A stretch of 64,000 nucleotides of DNA from Hippopus hippopus (GCA_946811185.2 OX328102.1:18539194-18603193), one strand, 5' to 3'. Counted from the first letter of the stretch, positions 37,596 to 49,674 are shown. Made by a program: numbers and translations. The notes: a model not told the origin generated them from the sequence alone.

Positions 37596-38372
37596 ATGGA
37601 CATAGATCTTTTAAAAAAGATAGTAAGAAATACGGAACACAAAACGTCGCTTCAAATCATCGTAAGCGATAACAAAACGCATTTTAGAACGAGGTTTAAT
37701 CCTCCGATTCAGCTTGAAAAGGATAAAGTATACGAAATAGCTTTAGTAAACCTCGAAACTTACTACTCTTTTCCAAACATTGACGAAACAAACAACACAT
37801 TAGTTTATTCTCCGGACAATGGCGCCTCATGGATTAAAATAAAAATACCTGAAGGAAGTTATGACCTTGTTGACATTAATGATACAATTCAGCAGGAAAT
37901 GAGAAAAAAGGGTCATTATGATAGAGTTAATGAAGAGTACCCTATTAACCTTTCTGCAAACACTAATACCCTAAAGTCTGTTCTTACTCTAGAAGATGGA
38001 TACCAAGTAGATTTCAATCAACCCGGATCCCTCGCTAAAGTATTAGGATTTACTCGCGCTAAATACACGCGAGGATTTCACGAGTCGGAGAATGTAGTGA
38101 ACATTCTTAGCATAAATAGTTTGCTCGTTAACATAGATATTATTTCGGGAAGTTACGTTAATGGTTCGACAAAAAACACTATTTACTCTTTTTTCCCGGA
38201 CGTTGCGCCAGGATATAAGATAATAGAGTCACCAGTTAATTTAGTATACTTACCAATAACATTAGATGAAATACATAACCTAGAGGTAAATATTACGGAT
38301 CAAGATGGTAATTTACTAAATCTTAGAGGCGAAAATTTAACGATTAGGTTTCATATTAGAGAAGCGAGGTGA
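37596..38372 (+). CDS. mCP: Minor capsid (penton) protein, single jelly-roll
   Basis: 258 residues. HFRTRFNPPIQLEKDKVYEI and ALVNLETYYSFPNI near the start, NGASWIKIKIPEGSYDL, and LRGENLTIRFHIREAR at the end match the penton protein of Polintons, which forms the five-fold vertices. Intact. It begins right after TTTTTAAAAG downstream of the ATPase. The stop TGA (38370-38372) lies within the right terminal repeat, whose first bases are GTGAGCG. Confidence 0.88.
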   Translation: MDIDLLKKIVRNTEHKTSLQIIVSDNKTHFRTRFNPPIQLEKDKVYEIALVNLETYYSFPNIDETNNTLVYSPDNGASWIKIKIPEGSYDLVDINDTIQQEMRKKGHYDRVNEEYPINLSANTNTLKSVLTLEDGYQVDFNQPGSLAKVLGFTRAKYTRGFHESENVVNILSINSLLVNIDIISGSYVNGSTKNTIYSFFPDVAPGYKIIESPVNLVYLPITLDEIHNLEVNITDQDGNLLNLRGENLTIRFHIREAR

Positions 38373-39260
38373 GCGTCTGGGATCGATGACTGTCTCGCCG
38401 AGCGGCTGTCTCGCTTCGTCGCCCGAGGGACTCCGAGGATGGGCTCGACCCAAGTCGACGCGAGGTCGCCTTCCAAGACGAGCTTGTCGAGTCTGCTGTC
38501 TCGCTTCGTCGCCCGAGGGACTCCGAGGGTGGGCTGTCTCGCCGAGGCTGACTCGCTGGGCTCGTCCCTGCGTCGCCCGAGGTCGACCCAAGTCGTCAGG
38601 TATGCACCGTTTGACCGTCATTTGACCTGGGACCAGAGATAGGCCGGGGGTTCCCTCGCTGACGCTCAGGAAGCGAGAGTCCGGCCCCCGAGGGGACCGA
38701 GGGACGGTTTTACGCTCAACTCCGACCATTTATATTTGCGTTCCTCTCACGACATTAATGCATTTTTTTACCTTAAGGCGCGGAGGGAGTTCTACGCTTG
38801 GCTTAGACCAGAGTTAGGCCGGTGGAGGGGGGCCACTCTAACGGAGGGGGGTTTTGTGCTCGACTTGACCAGAGTTAGGCGGGTGGAGGGGACCAGAAAG
38901 TTTATGCTCGACTTGTCCAGAGTTAGGCAAGTGGGAGGGACCACTCTATTTTTTATGCTTGACTTAACCGGGGCTAGGCGGGTGGAGGGGGCCAGCCTAA
39001 TGGGGGGAGAGTTTTGTGCTTGACTTCACCAGAGTTAGGCGGGTGGAGGGGGCCAGGGAGTTCATGCTTGACTTGACCTGAGTTAGGCAGGTGGGAGGGA
39101 CCAATCTAGAGGAGGGAGATCATGCTAGACTTGACCAGAGTTAGACAGGTGGGAGGGACCACGCTAGAGGAGGGAGGGCAGGAGGGAGTTTATGCTTGAA
39201 TTGAAGGAGGGCATAAATTACTTCCGGGTTCTGTCCCAGCTCTCTCACTTTATATCTACT
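38369..39260. repeat. Polinton terminal inverted repeat, right
   Basis: Inverse of 21921-22812 over exactly 892 bases. Differences seen by eye: near 38454, 38733, 38898, 38931 and 39103, each A on this copy against G or C in the left copy read in the same direction. That is about 99.4 percent identity. Confidence 0.95.
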
Positions 39261-39266
39261 ACGGAC
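39261..39266. repeat. Polinton target-site duplication, right
   Basis: ACGGAC, identical to 21915-21920. Confidence 0.95.
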
Positions 39267-40672
39267 CCTTTCCTGTATCTCAGTCGGTATCTTGCGGGGC
39301 TTTAAACTTGGAGGTTTAGTTTGAACATATTTTATTGAATAGATAAATGAAGTCGGGCCACAAGTTCTTCCAACTTAGATTCGGCCCTTCTCCATACAAT
39401 CAAATAAACAATACAAGTAGACAGATAATGGCAACAAAACATATATATATATACAAGGTGTAAATAACAAAATCAAAAGAAAGAAAAAACTGTACGAACG
39501 AAAAAGAAAAAGAGAGAAAAAAAAAAAAACGGGAGAAAAACGAACGAGGTAGATTGGAAACAGAGAGAACAAAAAAGAGAAACTAGGAGGTGGCTGGTTT
39601 GGTTCCCCAACTCGGCCAATTTGCTTCTGAAAATTAATGATAGTCATCATGCCAGGATTCACTCCACACTCTCTCCGCATTGTTTTTATGATGATGCGTC
39701 GCATCATTGTTTCGATGATGATTTTGTGGAAAATCAGCCTGAGGCTTAGGAAGAGTACAGAGCGCACTGGCCGCCGCGATATTCCTGAAATGATGTATAA
39801 AACGAAGTTGAACACCGACGAAATGAACAGAGGGGAATACTTGTAAAGGGGAGCGCAGGGAGTTGGTAAACTACCAATTTCTTTGGTAATAAGTTTAAAA
39901 TTCTCTTGCTGAATATTCTAGATAGATGCGAAAGCAACGACAAAAGGGGGGGGGGGGGGGGGGGTCAAGTATTATCTTTCACATAAGGGTGTCATCAGAG
40001 ATTATCCGAAATCAGGAAGTTTATATTGAAAAGAAAAGGAATTTAATTCGTCCAAAACATTGCGATGTTCTTGGTTTGAAAGGAATTTTTTAAAGTTTTA
40101 ACTCTTTACGAGATCGACAAAATTTTACACTAGTCCAAACTGAAAATATTTGAAGATAACAAATTACATGTGGCACAAAGGTGGGATTTGTATCAGAAAG
40201 GATAGAAAACAGTGAGAAAAATGCTGGATACCTGAATAATGATTTCAAAAGCCTTCTTCTTTCAGTGGGGTGGGGGGGGTGTTTACAGGTACGTAGCTAG
40301 GCGGAAGCCCGGAAACCTAGGCTTCAACATTACCATCAAAACATCAAATAAACGAAATGCGCTCTCTCAGCCAGAAAAAGAGACCAGCTCATCTCAATTT
40401 CAAACTTGCTTTTGCTAGAAAAAAAAAAACTAACCAGAAGACAAAATAGTTCAAAGATCAGACTGCATGTTATGTGTAGTCCGATCTTGATCTACAGTGT
40501 CCGCAAAATGTAGTCTGATCTTGATTTACATCGTCCAAAAAATTGAAAAAGTTGTCCCTGGCTCTTTAACTCTTTCACTACCAAGTAAATGACATACACT
40601 TTTTCATTGGCTATAAGTATAGTTCGACTGCAAAATGAAGAGACAGTTTGGCCATAATCTAAAATAAAGTAG
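39267..40672. other. Non-coding right flank of the Polinton
   Basis: It contains an A-rich low-complexity stretch (39440-39540), a SINE 3' part (about 39590-39810, with CACTGGCCGCCGCGATATTC), a run of 19 G (39946-39964), a degenerate family A copy near 40240 and a decayed family B palindrome at 40448-40502. No gene is seen. Confidence 0.6.
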
Positions 40673-40738
40673 TGGACAGTGTAGATCAGAGATCAGACTG
40701 CACTTTCTGTGCAGTCTGATCATGATATACACTGTCCA
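40673..40738. repeat. Family B palindrome
   Basis: GGACAGTGTAGATCAGAGAT faces ATGATATACACTGTCC with GCACTTTCTGTGC at the centre. Another decayed copy ends 170 bases upstream. Confidence 0.75.
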
Positions 40739-41280
40739 CAAAAGTTTCTGGTGTCGTCAACAGTAAGGAAAGAGTAAAGGTGCTAACATTTACTAATATT
40801 TTGCTAGAGGAATATCGACGAAAGAAAGAAACTAAAAAAAAAAAGAAAATTTAGAATAAATTAGGCTTCACCTTCACTACATTACTGGCTACGCACCTGG
40901 TTTAAGGGGTAACAAGTCCATTTCCTGCTACTTTTGACTTTTTTTTGTGGAAGGGAAAAAAAGAGTTTTCAGTCATTTCAATAAGAACTAAAATGCTCGG
41001 TTTTCAGTATGCTTAAAGGTGCGTTTTGCCCCTTTCTCACAGGCTGTTGTGTGACCCACGCAAATATCAAATGGAAGGAAAGAACCTTTCATTAGATCTT
41101 TTTGCAAACACGTTGTGTAAAACGACTGAATGCATTATGGATCAAAAAGAAACTACTTTGAAGGTAATAATTATTAAAGTAGCTTGAACACCGGGGTTTA
41201 ACTCTTTACCGAAACAAAATTTTGACAGCATTTGCCGACGACAGATGAAATGTATCCCAAAAGATGACTTTTGTCAGGGT

Positions 41281-41346
41281 AGAAAACATTGTGGGAAAAG
41301 GAGGAAATGCTTGTTACCAGCATTTTCTCCTTTTCCTACAATGTTT
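41281..41346. repeat. Family A palindromic MITE core
   Basis: AGAAAACATTGTGGGAAAAG faces TTTTCCTACAATGTTTTC. The flanks carry AACTCTTTACC on the left and TTTCATCTGTCG-type phrases, so the copy runs from about 41210 to 41400. Confidence 0.8.
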
Positions 41347-41642
41347 TCAAAGACTTCTTCCTTAGAGTCGTCAAAACTCGGCATTGAGTGCTAAAAGGTT
41401 TAGGAGCCTGGGGTTCAGTCTTATATATTCTTTTTTTTCTGTTCCATATTCCGACGTTTCGTTGTTAAAAATAACAATTATGGTAATAAATACGGAACAT
41501 ATTAATAGTGTATTAACATTGTATTGCCACATATCAATATATACCGCGATAAGGAACGATTAAGACATTATTAGCGCCTGAGTTCAGGCTAAGGATTATC
41601 AACATACGTTCATACACGTAGACGGGAAGAAAAATGTACATG

Positions 41643-41907
41643 GGCCATGCTATCTCAAAAGGGGGTTTAATGCCTCTGCAAAAAAATATCGATTCAGGCT
41701 AGCCTGCGCAGTCTGGGCAGGCTGGTCTGGATCGAAACTTTTTGTTTTTTTGGTCAATTTTATGCATGTCAAAGGATCATTCTACCTCAGGATTAAGTCG
41801 GTTGTTTGACAAAATGGGTTTTATGGATCAATAATCATGTGATAACTTGCTTGGCATAATGCAATACACAAATACATTAACCCCCCTTTTGTCAGAGCAT
41901 GACTCAA
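41643..41907. repeat. Family C MITE
   Basis: GGCCATGCTATCTC at the left faces GAGCATGACTC at the right. The inner palindrome is degenerate (GCCTGCGCAGTCTGGGCAGG). Confidence 0.75.
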
Positions 41908-42220
41908 ATTTGTCTTTTGTTGTCTTTTATTCATTACCTCATAAAAGAAACTTGCATCAGACAATTTTGAAAACATCGGTGTAAACACTATCGATCATTA
42001 ACAGGAATTAAAATTCAATACTTGAATACAAGTCAGAAAGAAATTTTTTTTGGATATTTTTTCTTGTGCCAGAATGTTTCAAAAGGGTATATGCAGCACG
42101 ACACAAAACGCCAAGAAAAAAAAGGGCAAACAACCTTACATATTTTCAATACTTGAAACGTTTTCAGTTTAGTGAGAAATTACTGAGATTAAAAATTTTC
42201 TCATTATCGAATTTTTTTGA

Positions 42221-42285
42221 GAGAGAGAGAGAGACAGAGGGAGAGACAGAGAGAGACAGACAGACAGAAAGACAGACAGACAAGG
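42221..42285. repeat. GA / GACA microsatellite
   Basis: An (AG)n run grades into GACAGACAGA units. The 123-codon frame across it (42066-42437) is not considered a gene. Confidence 0.85.
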
Positions 42286-42562
42286 AAAGGGATTGGCTTA
42301 TCTTAACCTTTTGCCTCAATATTTTTTCACATCTAGGAGTACTCTATCATTTACATGTACATGTATGTGTGCTATCCGTATTGAACAAGGACATTTTCAA
42401 AGCCGTCAGCCATAGATTTCTGGAGGTAATGAGTTAATCAGCGGAGCCGACTCTTCTGCTTTCGGATGTTCAACCCTTACACGACGACAAAATCAAATTG
42501 AAAGCAATTGCAGACGACAAATTAAATTCGACTCAAATGATGGGATTTGTATTTGAAAGGGT

Positions 42563-42634
42563 AGAAAACATTGTGCGACAAGGGAGAAAGTGGTGGTTAC
42601 CAGCATTTTCTCCTTTTCCCACAATGTTATCGAA
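42563..42634. repeat. Family A palindromic MITE core
   Basis: The left arm is diverged (ATTGTGCGACAAGGGAGAAA); the right arm is intact (CAGCATTTTCTCCTTTTCCC). Confidence 0.7.
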
Positions 42635-42910
42635 AGCTTACCTTTTTAGGGTTGTTTAAACAGGATTGTTTGGTAAAGGGATAAGGGTTGATGACTCTAC
42701 ATGACATTTTGCATGAGTGTAACATGGCTGAGCAAGTAATGATTGGATATTGATCAGACTACGCATATATGCAGGCTGGTCTTAGGTTGCTCTTTTCGCA
42801 TTTAAAAAAAAACTATTTATAGTATGCATAAAAAATAGAATAAAGGAAAAATGGCGATTGTCAAAAAGTCCTCTCTTTCTAGTCCTTTCTGGTGTTACAA
42901 CGCCGAAAAA

Positions 42911-43175
42911 ATGAGCCAGGTTCTGTGAAAAGAGGGCTCAATGTATCTGCAAAAGGTATGGACTCAGATCAGCCTACGCAATCCGCGCAAGCTGACCTGG
43001 GCCGAAACTTCTTGCTTTGGGTCAATTTTCTGCATGTCCCAGGACCATTCTACCTCATGATTCAGCCGGTTGATAGACAAAATGTACTTTATGGATGCAT
43101 AATCACGTGATGCGTAGCTTGATATCATGCACAAGGGAGATGCATAAAGCCCCCTTTTGCCGGAGCATGGCTGAG
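42911..43175. repeat. Family C MITE
   Basis: ATGAGCCAGGTTCTGTG at the left and GGAGCATGGCTGAG at the right. The inner palindrome is AGCCTACGCAATCCGCGCAA followed by GCTGACCTGGG. Confidence 0.75.
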
Positions 43176-43496
43176 ATCTATCAGGAAGAAGATGGTTGTT
43201 GAGATATTCATTATAAAAGTAAACACACGTTTCTTCAGATGTACATCTTATAGATTTTGTATAGTCGAGTCGAAAGGAAAAATAAAGCGAAACAGATATT
43301 TATAGATGCTTACCAATCAGTGATATGACTGATTTTTGTTTTACCTTTTTTGTCAGTCGGATGATGCCAGATTAACGTGTTTTAGTAGAGGATACCTCAG
43401 TTTTTTTTATTTTCACACATCAAGAAGAACTATTTTCTGCAAGCCGAACTGTAAGTTATGATTTTGTTATAGAAATCTCTTTATCCACCATGCTTT

Positions 43497-43580
43497 TTTT
43501 TCTCAGTCTCTTCTCTCTGTCACTCTGTCTGTCTGTCTGTCTGTCTGCCCTCTCTCTCTCTCTCTCTCTCTCTCTCAGTG
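43497..43580. repeat. CTGT / CT microsatellite
   Basis: CTGTCTGTCTGT units are followed by an uninterrupted (CT) run. Confidence 0.85.
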
Positions 43581-43946
43581 TGTGCAGATCGTCATCTTAC
43601 ACAAGACCACTTTCGCAAAACAAAAGTTGCAAAAATAGAACTAACATCTTTAAAATCTTTTGGGCGCTATATTTTTACATAGTTATTTTCACGTAATTAT
43701 CCTCATATCCTCAGATCAGGCTGATTGACCAAAGGCACTGGGATTATTCGTCCTGTATAACCATGTTTCTGAGGACATAGAGGGCGAAATTCGTCAAACA
43801 CGTACTTGTGCCTTTGTAATTTATCCTTCTCTTACAAGGATGTTTTTAAATGGCCTGGTGCACTTTTTTTTTTTAATCAAGGGGTAAAAAATTAACCCCT
43901 TATCACACAGTCCCCAGTTTTAATGACCCTAAGAAAAAAAGGCTTT

Positions 43947-44012
43947 AGAAAACATTGTGGGAAAAGGAGAAAATGCTGGTAACAGCATTTTCTCTTTTCC
44001 CACAATTTTTTT
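43947..44012. repeat. Family A palindromic MITE core
   Basis: GAAAACATTGTGGGAAAAGG faces CTCTTTTCCCACAATTTTT. A second core lies at 44455-44520. The outer ends CCCTTATCACACAGTCCC and GTTGTAAAGGGTTAA give a full length of about 190 bases. Confidence 0.75.
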
Positions 44013-44520
44013 TTTACAAATTCCGTCAATTTTGCCAAATTTCATACTTTGAATTTAGATCAGTCTAAGATTTTGTTGTGTTGTAAAGGGTTAAAGATAG
44101 TTTTTAGAAATTTCTGGCTCGCAAAGAGTGTTGTATGTAAACAACGGGAATGTTTTGTGTACAATGACTTCAGGGGCCTTACGTCTCGTTTTAAGTGGTA
44201 GAAGGCGAGGGTTTGTAGTCTCTCGCTTCCGAGTTCGATCCTCATTGAAGACTCTTGGTTTTTCGTGAGAGTGTCCTTTGACAAGCCTTGCTTAAGTAGG
44301 TTCATGGAATTAGTAGAAGTTTCAATTACATGTTGTCAACCAAAAACAGAAATACTCTTGCATAGGATAATGACTCGTGTCGTAAAGAAGTATAGTTTGT
44401 ACTTAAACTTGTATCATACAATTTCGCAACATACGACGCCGAGGAATGAGGCTTCTAAATACATTGAAAAAAGGAGAAAATGCTGCTTACTAACATTTTC
44501 CTTTTTCCCACAATGTTTGT

Positions 44521-46508
44521 TGGCATTTCAAATACAGATCCCATCGTTTGAGCCATATGTACATGGTCGCATGCAAACCCTTTCAATTTGGACGTGTCTG
44601 AAACTTGGTCGTCTGGTAAGGAATTGACCTTAATTTCAAAAGATTAATAGAATGATTTATGCGTTTATTAACGTCGCCACCCGCCACCCGCCACCCCCTA
44701 TAGGCTGTTATTTATGTTACGGTGGATAGTCCAAGATACAGGCCGAAACCCACCCCAAATTACGCCTGATTCTGTAACCTGCCCGGGGTATAGCGCAGTC
44801 ACATCGAGTCAAGTTTTAAAGAGGCCCTTATACTCATTTTCAGCCAGTTTTAACTCAATTTGTCTTTATTTTATCAAACTATAGTCATTCTTATATCTTC
44901 ATGCCAAATATTGCGCCTGACGGTTGCAAGGTTGCTTAGATGACGGTCGATAGAAAATGCATTTCACTGAGTTGCGGCCTTCCATGTAAACAGACTCGTC
45001 GTTTCCGGTTTTTGAGTCGAAGATTTCCTATATATCCGTTATACACTCGGGTAGATTCGTATGATGATCATGCATTCTGTCACGTGACTATATTTGACCT
45101 TTCCCCCTTCGTATTATGAGGTAAACAAAGGAAAATGGAGGTTTCTCTGTTGCAGCCTCGGAGGTCGCGGCCTATATGCAAATTACACCGTATCCGACTC
45201 TAGGCGGAAACCAACGATAAATTTCCGTGACGCACCGCCATTGTTTACAGCTTCGATCGTCAGCCAGTTTTCTTCTGACCAATGTTTGGTTTCTAATACA
45301 AATCTCCGTGTTTCTTTTTTTCAATTACACCATATATGTCAGTAATCTATCCATGTTTACACAAAGGACTGATTTCTGTACCATTCTAAATTGTTTGAAA
45401 TTTAACAGCGTTTTTGCTCACCGGCTGTAGACGGGCATCTTTAATGTCTCTTCGGAAAGACTACTAGTTCTAGTATTAGTCACATGTATTTGTTTTATTT
45501 GATTGAGTAGCCATGGGAATGGAATCTACACCCTCAAGGATAAGTTTACGTGCCCTACCAGATGAGCTATTCCGGCTGACGGGTTTAAATGCATGTTGTA
45601 CGTAATACCGATAAAGAAACCACTTGAGATGCTCTGGTCCCGATGACGTAGCGAAAATAGTGATGCACGGGCTTCAGACTCAAATCGAAGCAAAAATATA
45701 GTTTATCGTATAGCTCATGATGTCTAAAGAGTATTAAGAAATACCCAAAAGAAAGATAAAATAATGGCTGTGAAACGCCAAAATTATATGTGCCTTGAGC
45801 CACACGAGCATGTATCAGGTGTGCTCTTAAACAGGAAGTAAAATAAGTCATTTCATATGATAAACTTTTTTAGCATAGACTTGATAAGGGTATCGTATAA
45901 AATACTACGTAGGGAAATATCAGAAATGCTTAAGCTGGCAATGACGTTACAGAATTGCCCTGTTATAGACTTAAGAAAACGTTCGAAGAAAATAAGAGTC
46001 ATTCTTTACATCTATCTAAGACGTATACACGGCGTTGCTTAAATGTTGGCTAGGAAACAATAGAAAAACACTGATCTCCATGACGCAACAAAGCACTGTT
46101 GCTGTAGACGCTCTCCATGATGCAGGGAAATATCACAAGTGATCAGCACACAATGATGTAGCAAAAATACTCTTTTGTAGTCTTATAACGTTACTACATT
46201 CGAAACAAATATAATCAGCATAAATATAAATGAATGTGTTGCATTCATGTACATGTATTGGTTAGGAATAATTGAAAGCGCACTCTTTTCGATTGTGTGT
46301 AAGTGAGAAAGCAGCAAGTGTTTTTGGAAGAATGTTGTACGATGTACTTGCAACAGGAATTCCAGGGATAAGTGCACCGGCCGCCGCGATTTGCACGAAA
46401 CATGTCGAAAATGACGTAAAACAGCGTACAAACAACTGAACCGACAAAATCAAATTAATATTTTCTATTAAGCCATAATCTGCTAAGCACGACTCTTTGA
46501 CCTTTTGC
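44521..46508. other. Non-coding region
   Basis: No gene is supportable. A SINE 3' part lies at about 46300-46440 (GTGCACCGGCCGCCGCGATT). Open frames at 45094-45345 and 45585-45851 have no recognisable motif. Confidence 0.5.
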
Positions 46509-46576
46509 TGACATTGTAGATCAAGATCAGACTGCACAGAACGTGCAGTCTGATCTTGAATCTACACTATCCGATA
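46509..46576. repeat. Family B palindrome
   Basis: ACATTGTAGATCAAGATCAG and the inverse CTGATCTTGAATCTACAC, with GCACAGAACGTGC at the centre. Confidence 0.8.
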
Positions 46577-46817
46577 CGGAGATATGTTTACCCAAAATAC
46601 ACCTTTAAAATAGCAACATTTGGAGTAACACTATCGGCTTAAATATTTCATTTCAGTTACATGTATTTAGCAGGTTAAAGGTTAAACACTCCCAACAATT
46701 CTGAGAGCATATACCAGTAATTCATATCCAGAAGAGGAAGTAGATACTCGTTTTGGCCATGTAGACCTAATACATAAGAGGTGAAAATAGCACCGAATTG
46801 AAATGTTGAATATATAC

Positions 46818-47082
46818 ATGAGCCATGCTCTGGCAAAAGGGGGCTTAATGCATTTCCGTGATAAATGATACAAGCCCAAGTCATCACATAATTATGGATC
46901 CATAAGAGCAACTTTTTGAACAACCGACTTAATCATGAGGTAGACTGGTCCCTTGACTTATAGAAAATTGACCAATATCGAAAAGTTTTGGCCCAGGTCA
47001 GCCTGCGTGAAATGCGCAGGCTGACCTGGGTCGATACTTTTCGCAGATGCATTAAGCCCCCTTTTCACAGAGCATGGCTCAT
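46818..47082. repeat. Family C MITE, best copy
   Basis: The ends ATGAGCCATGCTCTGGCA and AGAGCATGGCTCAT are inverse. AAAAGGGGGCTTAATGCAT is mirrored by ATGCATTAAGCCCCCTTTT. The inner palindrome is GGCCCAGGTCAGCCTGCGTG facing CGCAGGCTGACCTGGG. Length is 265 bp. Other copies: 13343, 41643, 42911, 47440, 49675, 53971, 54299 and 57891 (3'-truncated). Confidence 0.85.
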
Positions 47083-47439
47083 ACCATTCTGACAAAATTC
47101 TAAATATGCCTCTTCAACGACTTTTTCTTTTTGGTCTAAGTGAATTACACATTTCTGATGCTACGTAAAGCACCCTTTACAAGTCGAAGCTAAACATTTC
47201 ATGACGCGATTTATTATTTTTTTTTCTGTGAATGGTGCTAAAACCCTGTACTAAAACAATCATGATATCTGAAGACACTGAAGAAGTAGATTTTTAAAAA
47301 CATCGCGCGAAAGAGAGAAAATGCTGGTCACCAGGCATCTCGATTGATTCCTAACCAATATTGTATGCATTACCATTTTTGTACGTCTGGGATAAATAAG
47401 AAAATACATTTTGCTTCAAATGTTGGCTTAAGAGTATTT

Positions 47440-47694
47440 TAGCTATGCTTTGGCAAAAGGGGGCTTAATGCATCTCCGTGATGCACTATACCAAGCAAGC
47501 CTTCACATAATCATTGATCCATATGATTCATTTTGTCTAATAAACAATGGAATCATGAAGTAGAATGGTCCTTGGATATACAGAAAATTGACCAGTTACG
47601 AAAAGTTTCGGCCCAGGTCAGCCTGCACGGACTGTGCAGGCTGACCTGGGTCGATACTTTTCACAGAAGCCTCCTTTTTACAGAGCATAGCTCA
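47440..47694. repeat. Family C MITE
   Basis: TAGCTATGCTTTGGC at the left and AGAGCATAGCTCA at the right, so the ends have changed in step (CTATGC / GCATAG). Confidence 0.8.
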
Positions 47695-48181
47695 TTTCTT
47701 TTATGTCAGTCGACAATGTGAGTAGAGCACTTCTGGTGTTTCCGTACGTCAAGGAGAGCTTCTACAGCAGTATTTTTGTTACGTCATTGTGACAAGAGCA
47801 TCTCAAACGTTTTCTAAGAAATACATGTATGTTGCATCCTCTTCATATCTCTAGGCCTAATAAGGAAATATATTTTGCATCGTATGTTATCTTTAAAGTC
47901 TATCAAATAGTATTTCTGTTGCGTCATTGTGAGCTGAGCGCTTCTAGCGTTTCCCTACGTCCTCGAGAGCATCTCTAACAGATACACAGTATTGTGTTAC
48001 GTCATGGGGGATAAGAGCATCTCAAGTGTTTCCTAACCAATATGTACAATTAAATGTTTCAAGACCTAACAGACTCAGAGTATTAACCAAATGACAAAAT
48101 TTGGGCTCGACCAAAATTGAAAGTATTTACAGTTACGAAATAAATGACACTCAGTGATGATTTTTGTCCTTATATCAGGGA
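47695..48181. other. Non-coding, imperfect internal repeats
   Basis: Phrases such as GTTACGTCATTGTGACAAGA and GAGCATCTCAA recur at about 47785, 47915 and 47995, suggesting an old tandem unit of about 100 bases. Confidence 0.4.
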
Positions 48182-48250
48182 AGAAAACACTGGGAAAAGG
48201 AGAAAATGCTGGTTACCAGCATTTTCTCCTTTCCCCTCACAATGTTTTCA
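48182..48250. repeat. Family A palindromic MITE core, best copy
   Basis: A near-perfect hairpin: GGGAAAAGGAGAAAATGCTG and its inverse CAGCATTTTCTCCTTT. The full element has TTACCA(A/C)ACGACAAAATTT-type outer ends and is 190-320 bases long. About 25 copies are recognisable. Cores not listed separately lie at 48668, 49510, 50830, 52499, 53750, 55045, 55722, 59150, 62180 and 63455. Confidence 0.85.
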
Positions 48251-49110
48251 AAAGCCTTCTGCTTCGGGGAGTTTAAACCCGGGATAGTGTGGCAATGGCT
48301 AAAGTACTGAGGGGACGATACTAAAATGACTTTCCAGTTTACTGTGGTTTATGTAGGTCAGAGAGAGCAAACTCAAAACGTTGAAAGACACGGAATTTAT
48401 ATTTTATGACCACCTTTAAAGCTTTAGTCTGTTCTAAGACAGTTTTGTGTTTTACGACTACTTGGAAAAGGGGTCTTTGGAAAATCGCGATGACATGGCG
48501 GCAAACAACATTTTCTTCCTTCTCTATACTGTTTCCTGTCCTTTCAAAGACTATTTTCCACCATTTTAGCCTTCTTTTATTTGTCGTCTGCCGCGTTAAA
48601 AGGTTTTGATGTAGATATCTGAAAATATTGTCGTTTGATACCACAACACGACCCTGAGAAAGAAGGCCTTTAAAACATTTTGGGAAAAGGAGAAAATGCT
48701 GTTAACCAGCGTTTTCTCCCTTTCCAACTATGTTTTCTAGCACTTCAAAGAAAAATCAATATTAAAGTAGTATCTTATTTCTTGTCTGCAAAGGCTTTCA
48801 ATTCGGACATAGATCTACATATTTAAATTTTTGTTGTTTAGAAAAGCTAAAATATATTTAAGCCAACCCTTATTTCACTGGGCTAATGCGTTTTCATTTC
48901 TGTCGTTGAAATTTGATATCCATGTTCATACAATCCTAGAGAACGTATTTCTCTCTGTGTGTGTGAATAAAGATGTTCTTTATTTACATACCATTTAGAT
49001 AAATACCTTGCAAGTAAACCAGGAAGTTAATTTTTTTGGAGGAAAAAAAGCCAAACCATAATATACTCCATGACTTCTTTTTAAACTCTACCAAACGACA
49101 AAATTTTAAT

Positions 49111-49422
49111 GATTGTATGGTTGATTGAATGGTGTTTAACGCCGTTTTCAACATTATTTTAGTTATATCGCGGCGGCCAGTGAACCTTTCCGTGCTTTTC
49201 TGGAGTTTCTTTTACCAGTACTCCGCATAATATTCTTTCCAAACCACTGGCTGCTTTCCCACATAGCCATCGTTGAAACAATGATCAGCGGTAAGAGTGG
49301 AATGAATTCTGTCGCAATGACTATCACCAATCCTCGGAGAGAGATTGGGCGAGCTGGGGATCGAGCCAGCGACCTCCTGTACTCAGGCCCTGTACACTAC
49401 CGACTGAGCTACCGGGGCTCGG
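49111..49422 (-). repeat. tRNA-derived SINE, full length
   Basis: Read on the minus strand from 49422: a tRNA-like head with A-box TAGCTCAGTCGG and B-box GGCTCGATCCC, a body with AAAGCAGCCAGTGG, then CACTGGCCGCCGCGATATAA and GTTGAAAACGGCGTTAAACA at the end. It interrupts a family A MITE (CCAAACGACAAAATTTTAAT at 49090 on one side). Confidence 0.88.
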
Positions 49423-49674
49423 CGACAATATTTTAAACGTTTACATAATGAAATCATTTGCAGAAACCATTAAGATTGCCACAAATTGTCTTCAATGAAA
49501 AAAAAAACAAAGCATTTTTGGTAAAAGTAGAAAATGCTGGTAACCAACATTTTTCCCTTTTTCCAAATTCCTTAAAAAATCTTCCTGATGGTCTAAAATC
49601 ACGAAATTGTTTTAGTACAGGCTAAAACATAAACGCTGTATGTTCCCCTGGTCATCTGCGAGGCTAAATTATAT

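Larger units (their letters stand above)
21921..39260. mobile_element. Polinton/Maverick (integrated virus-like element), 17,340 bp
   Basis: Both ends begin AGTAGATATAAAGTGAGAGA on their respective strands and are flanked by ACGGAC. The terminal repeats are 892 bp each. The content is the full Polinton set: protein-primed DNA polymerase, integrase, adenain-type protease, packaging ATPase, major and minor capsid proteins, plus accessory virion-type genes. Terminal repeats differing at about five positions argue for a young insertion. Visible damage is one frameshift in polB, one in the gene at 29527-30026, one stop in the TBP-like region and a partial tandem duplication. Family A-E palindromes, abundant on both flanks, are absent inside it, which fits recent arrival. 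Confidence 0.97.

Noticed and set aside
49345..49422. tRNA gene
   Set aside because: A-box and B-box are present, but the sequence continues into the SINE body and lacks a complete cloverleaf; the same head recurs at other SINE copies.
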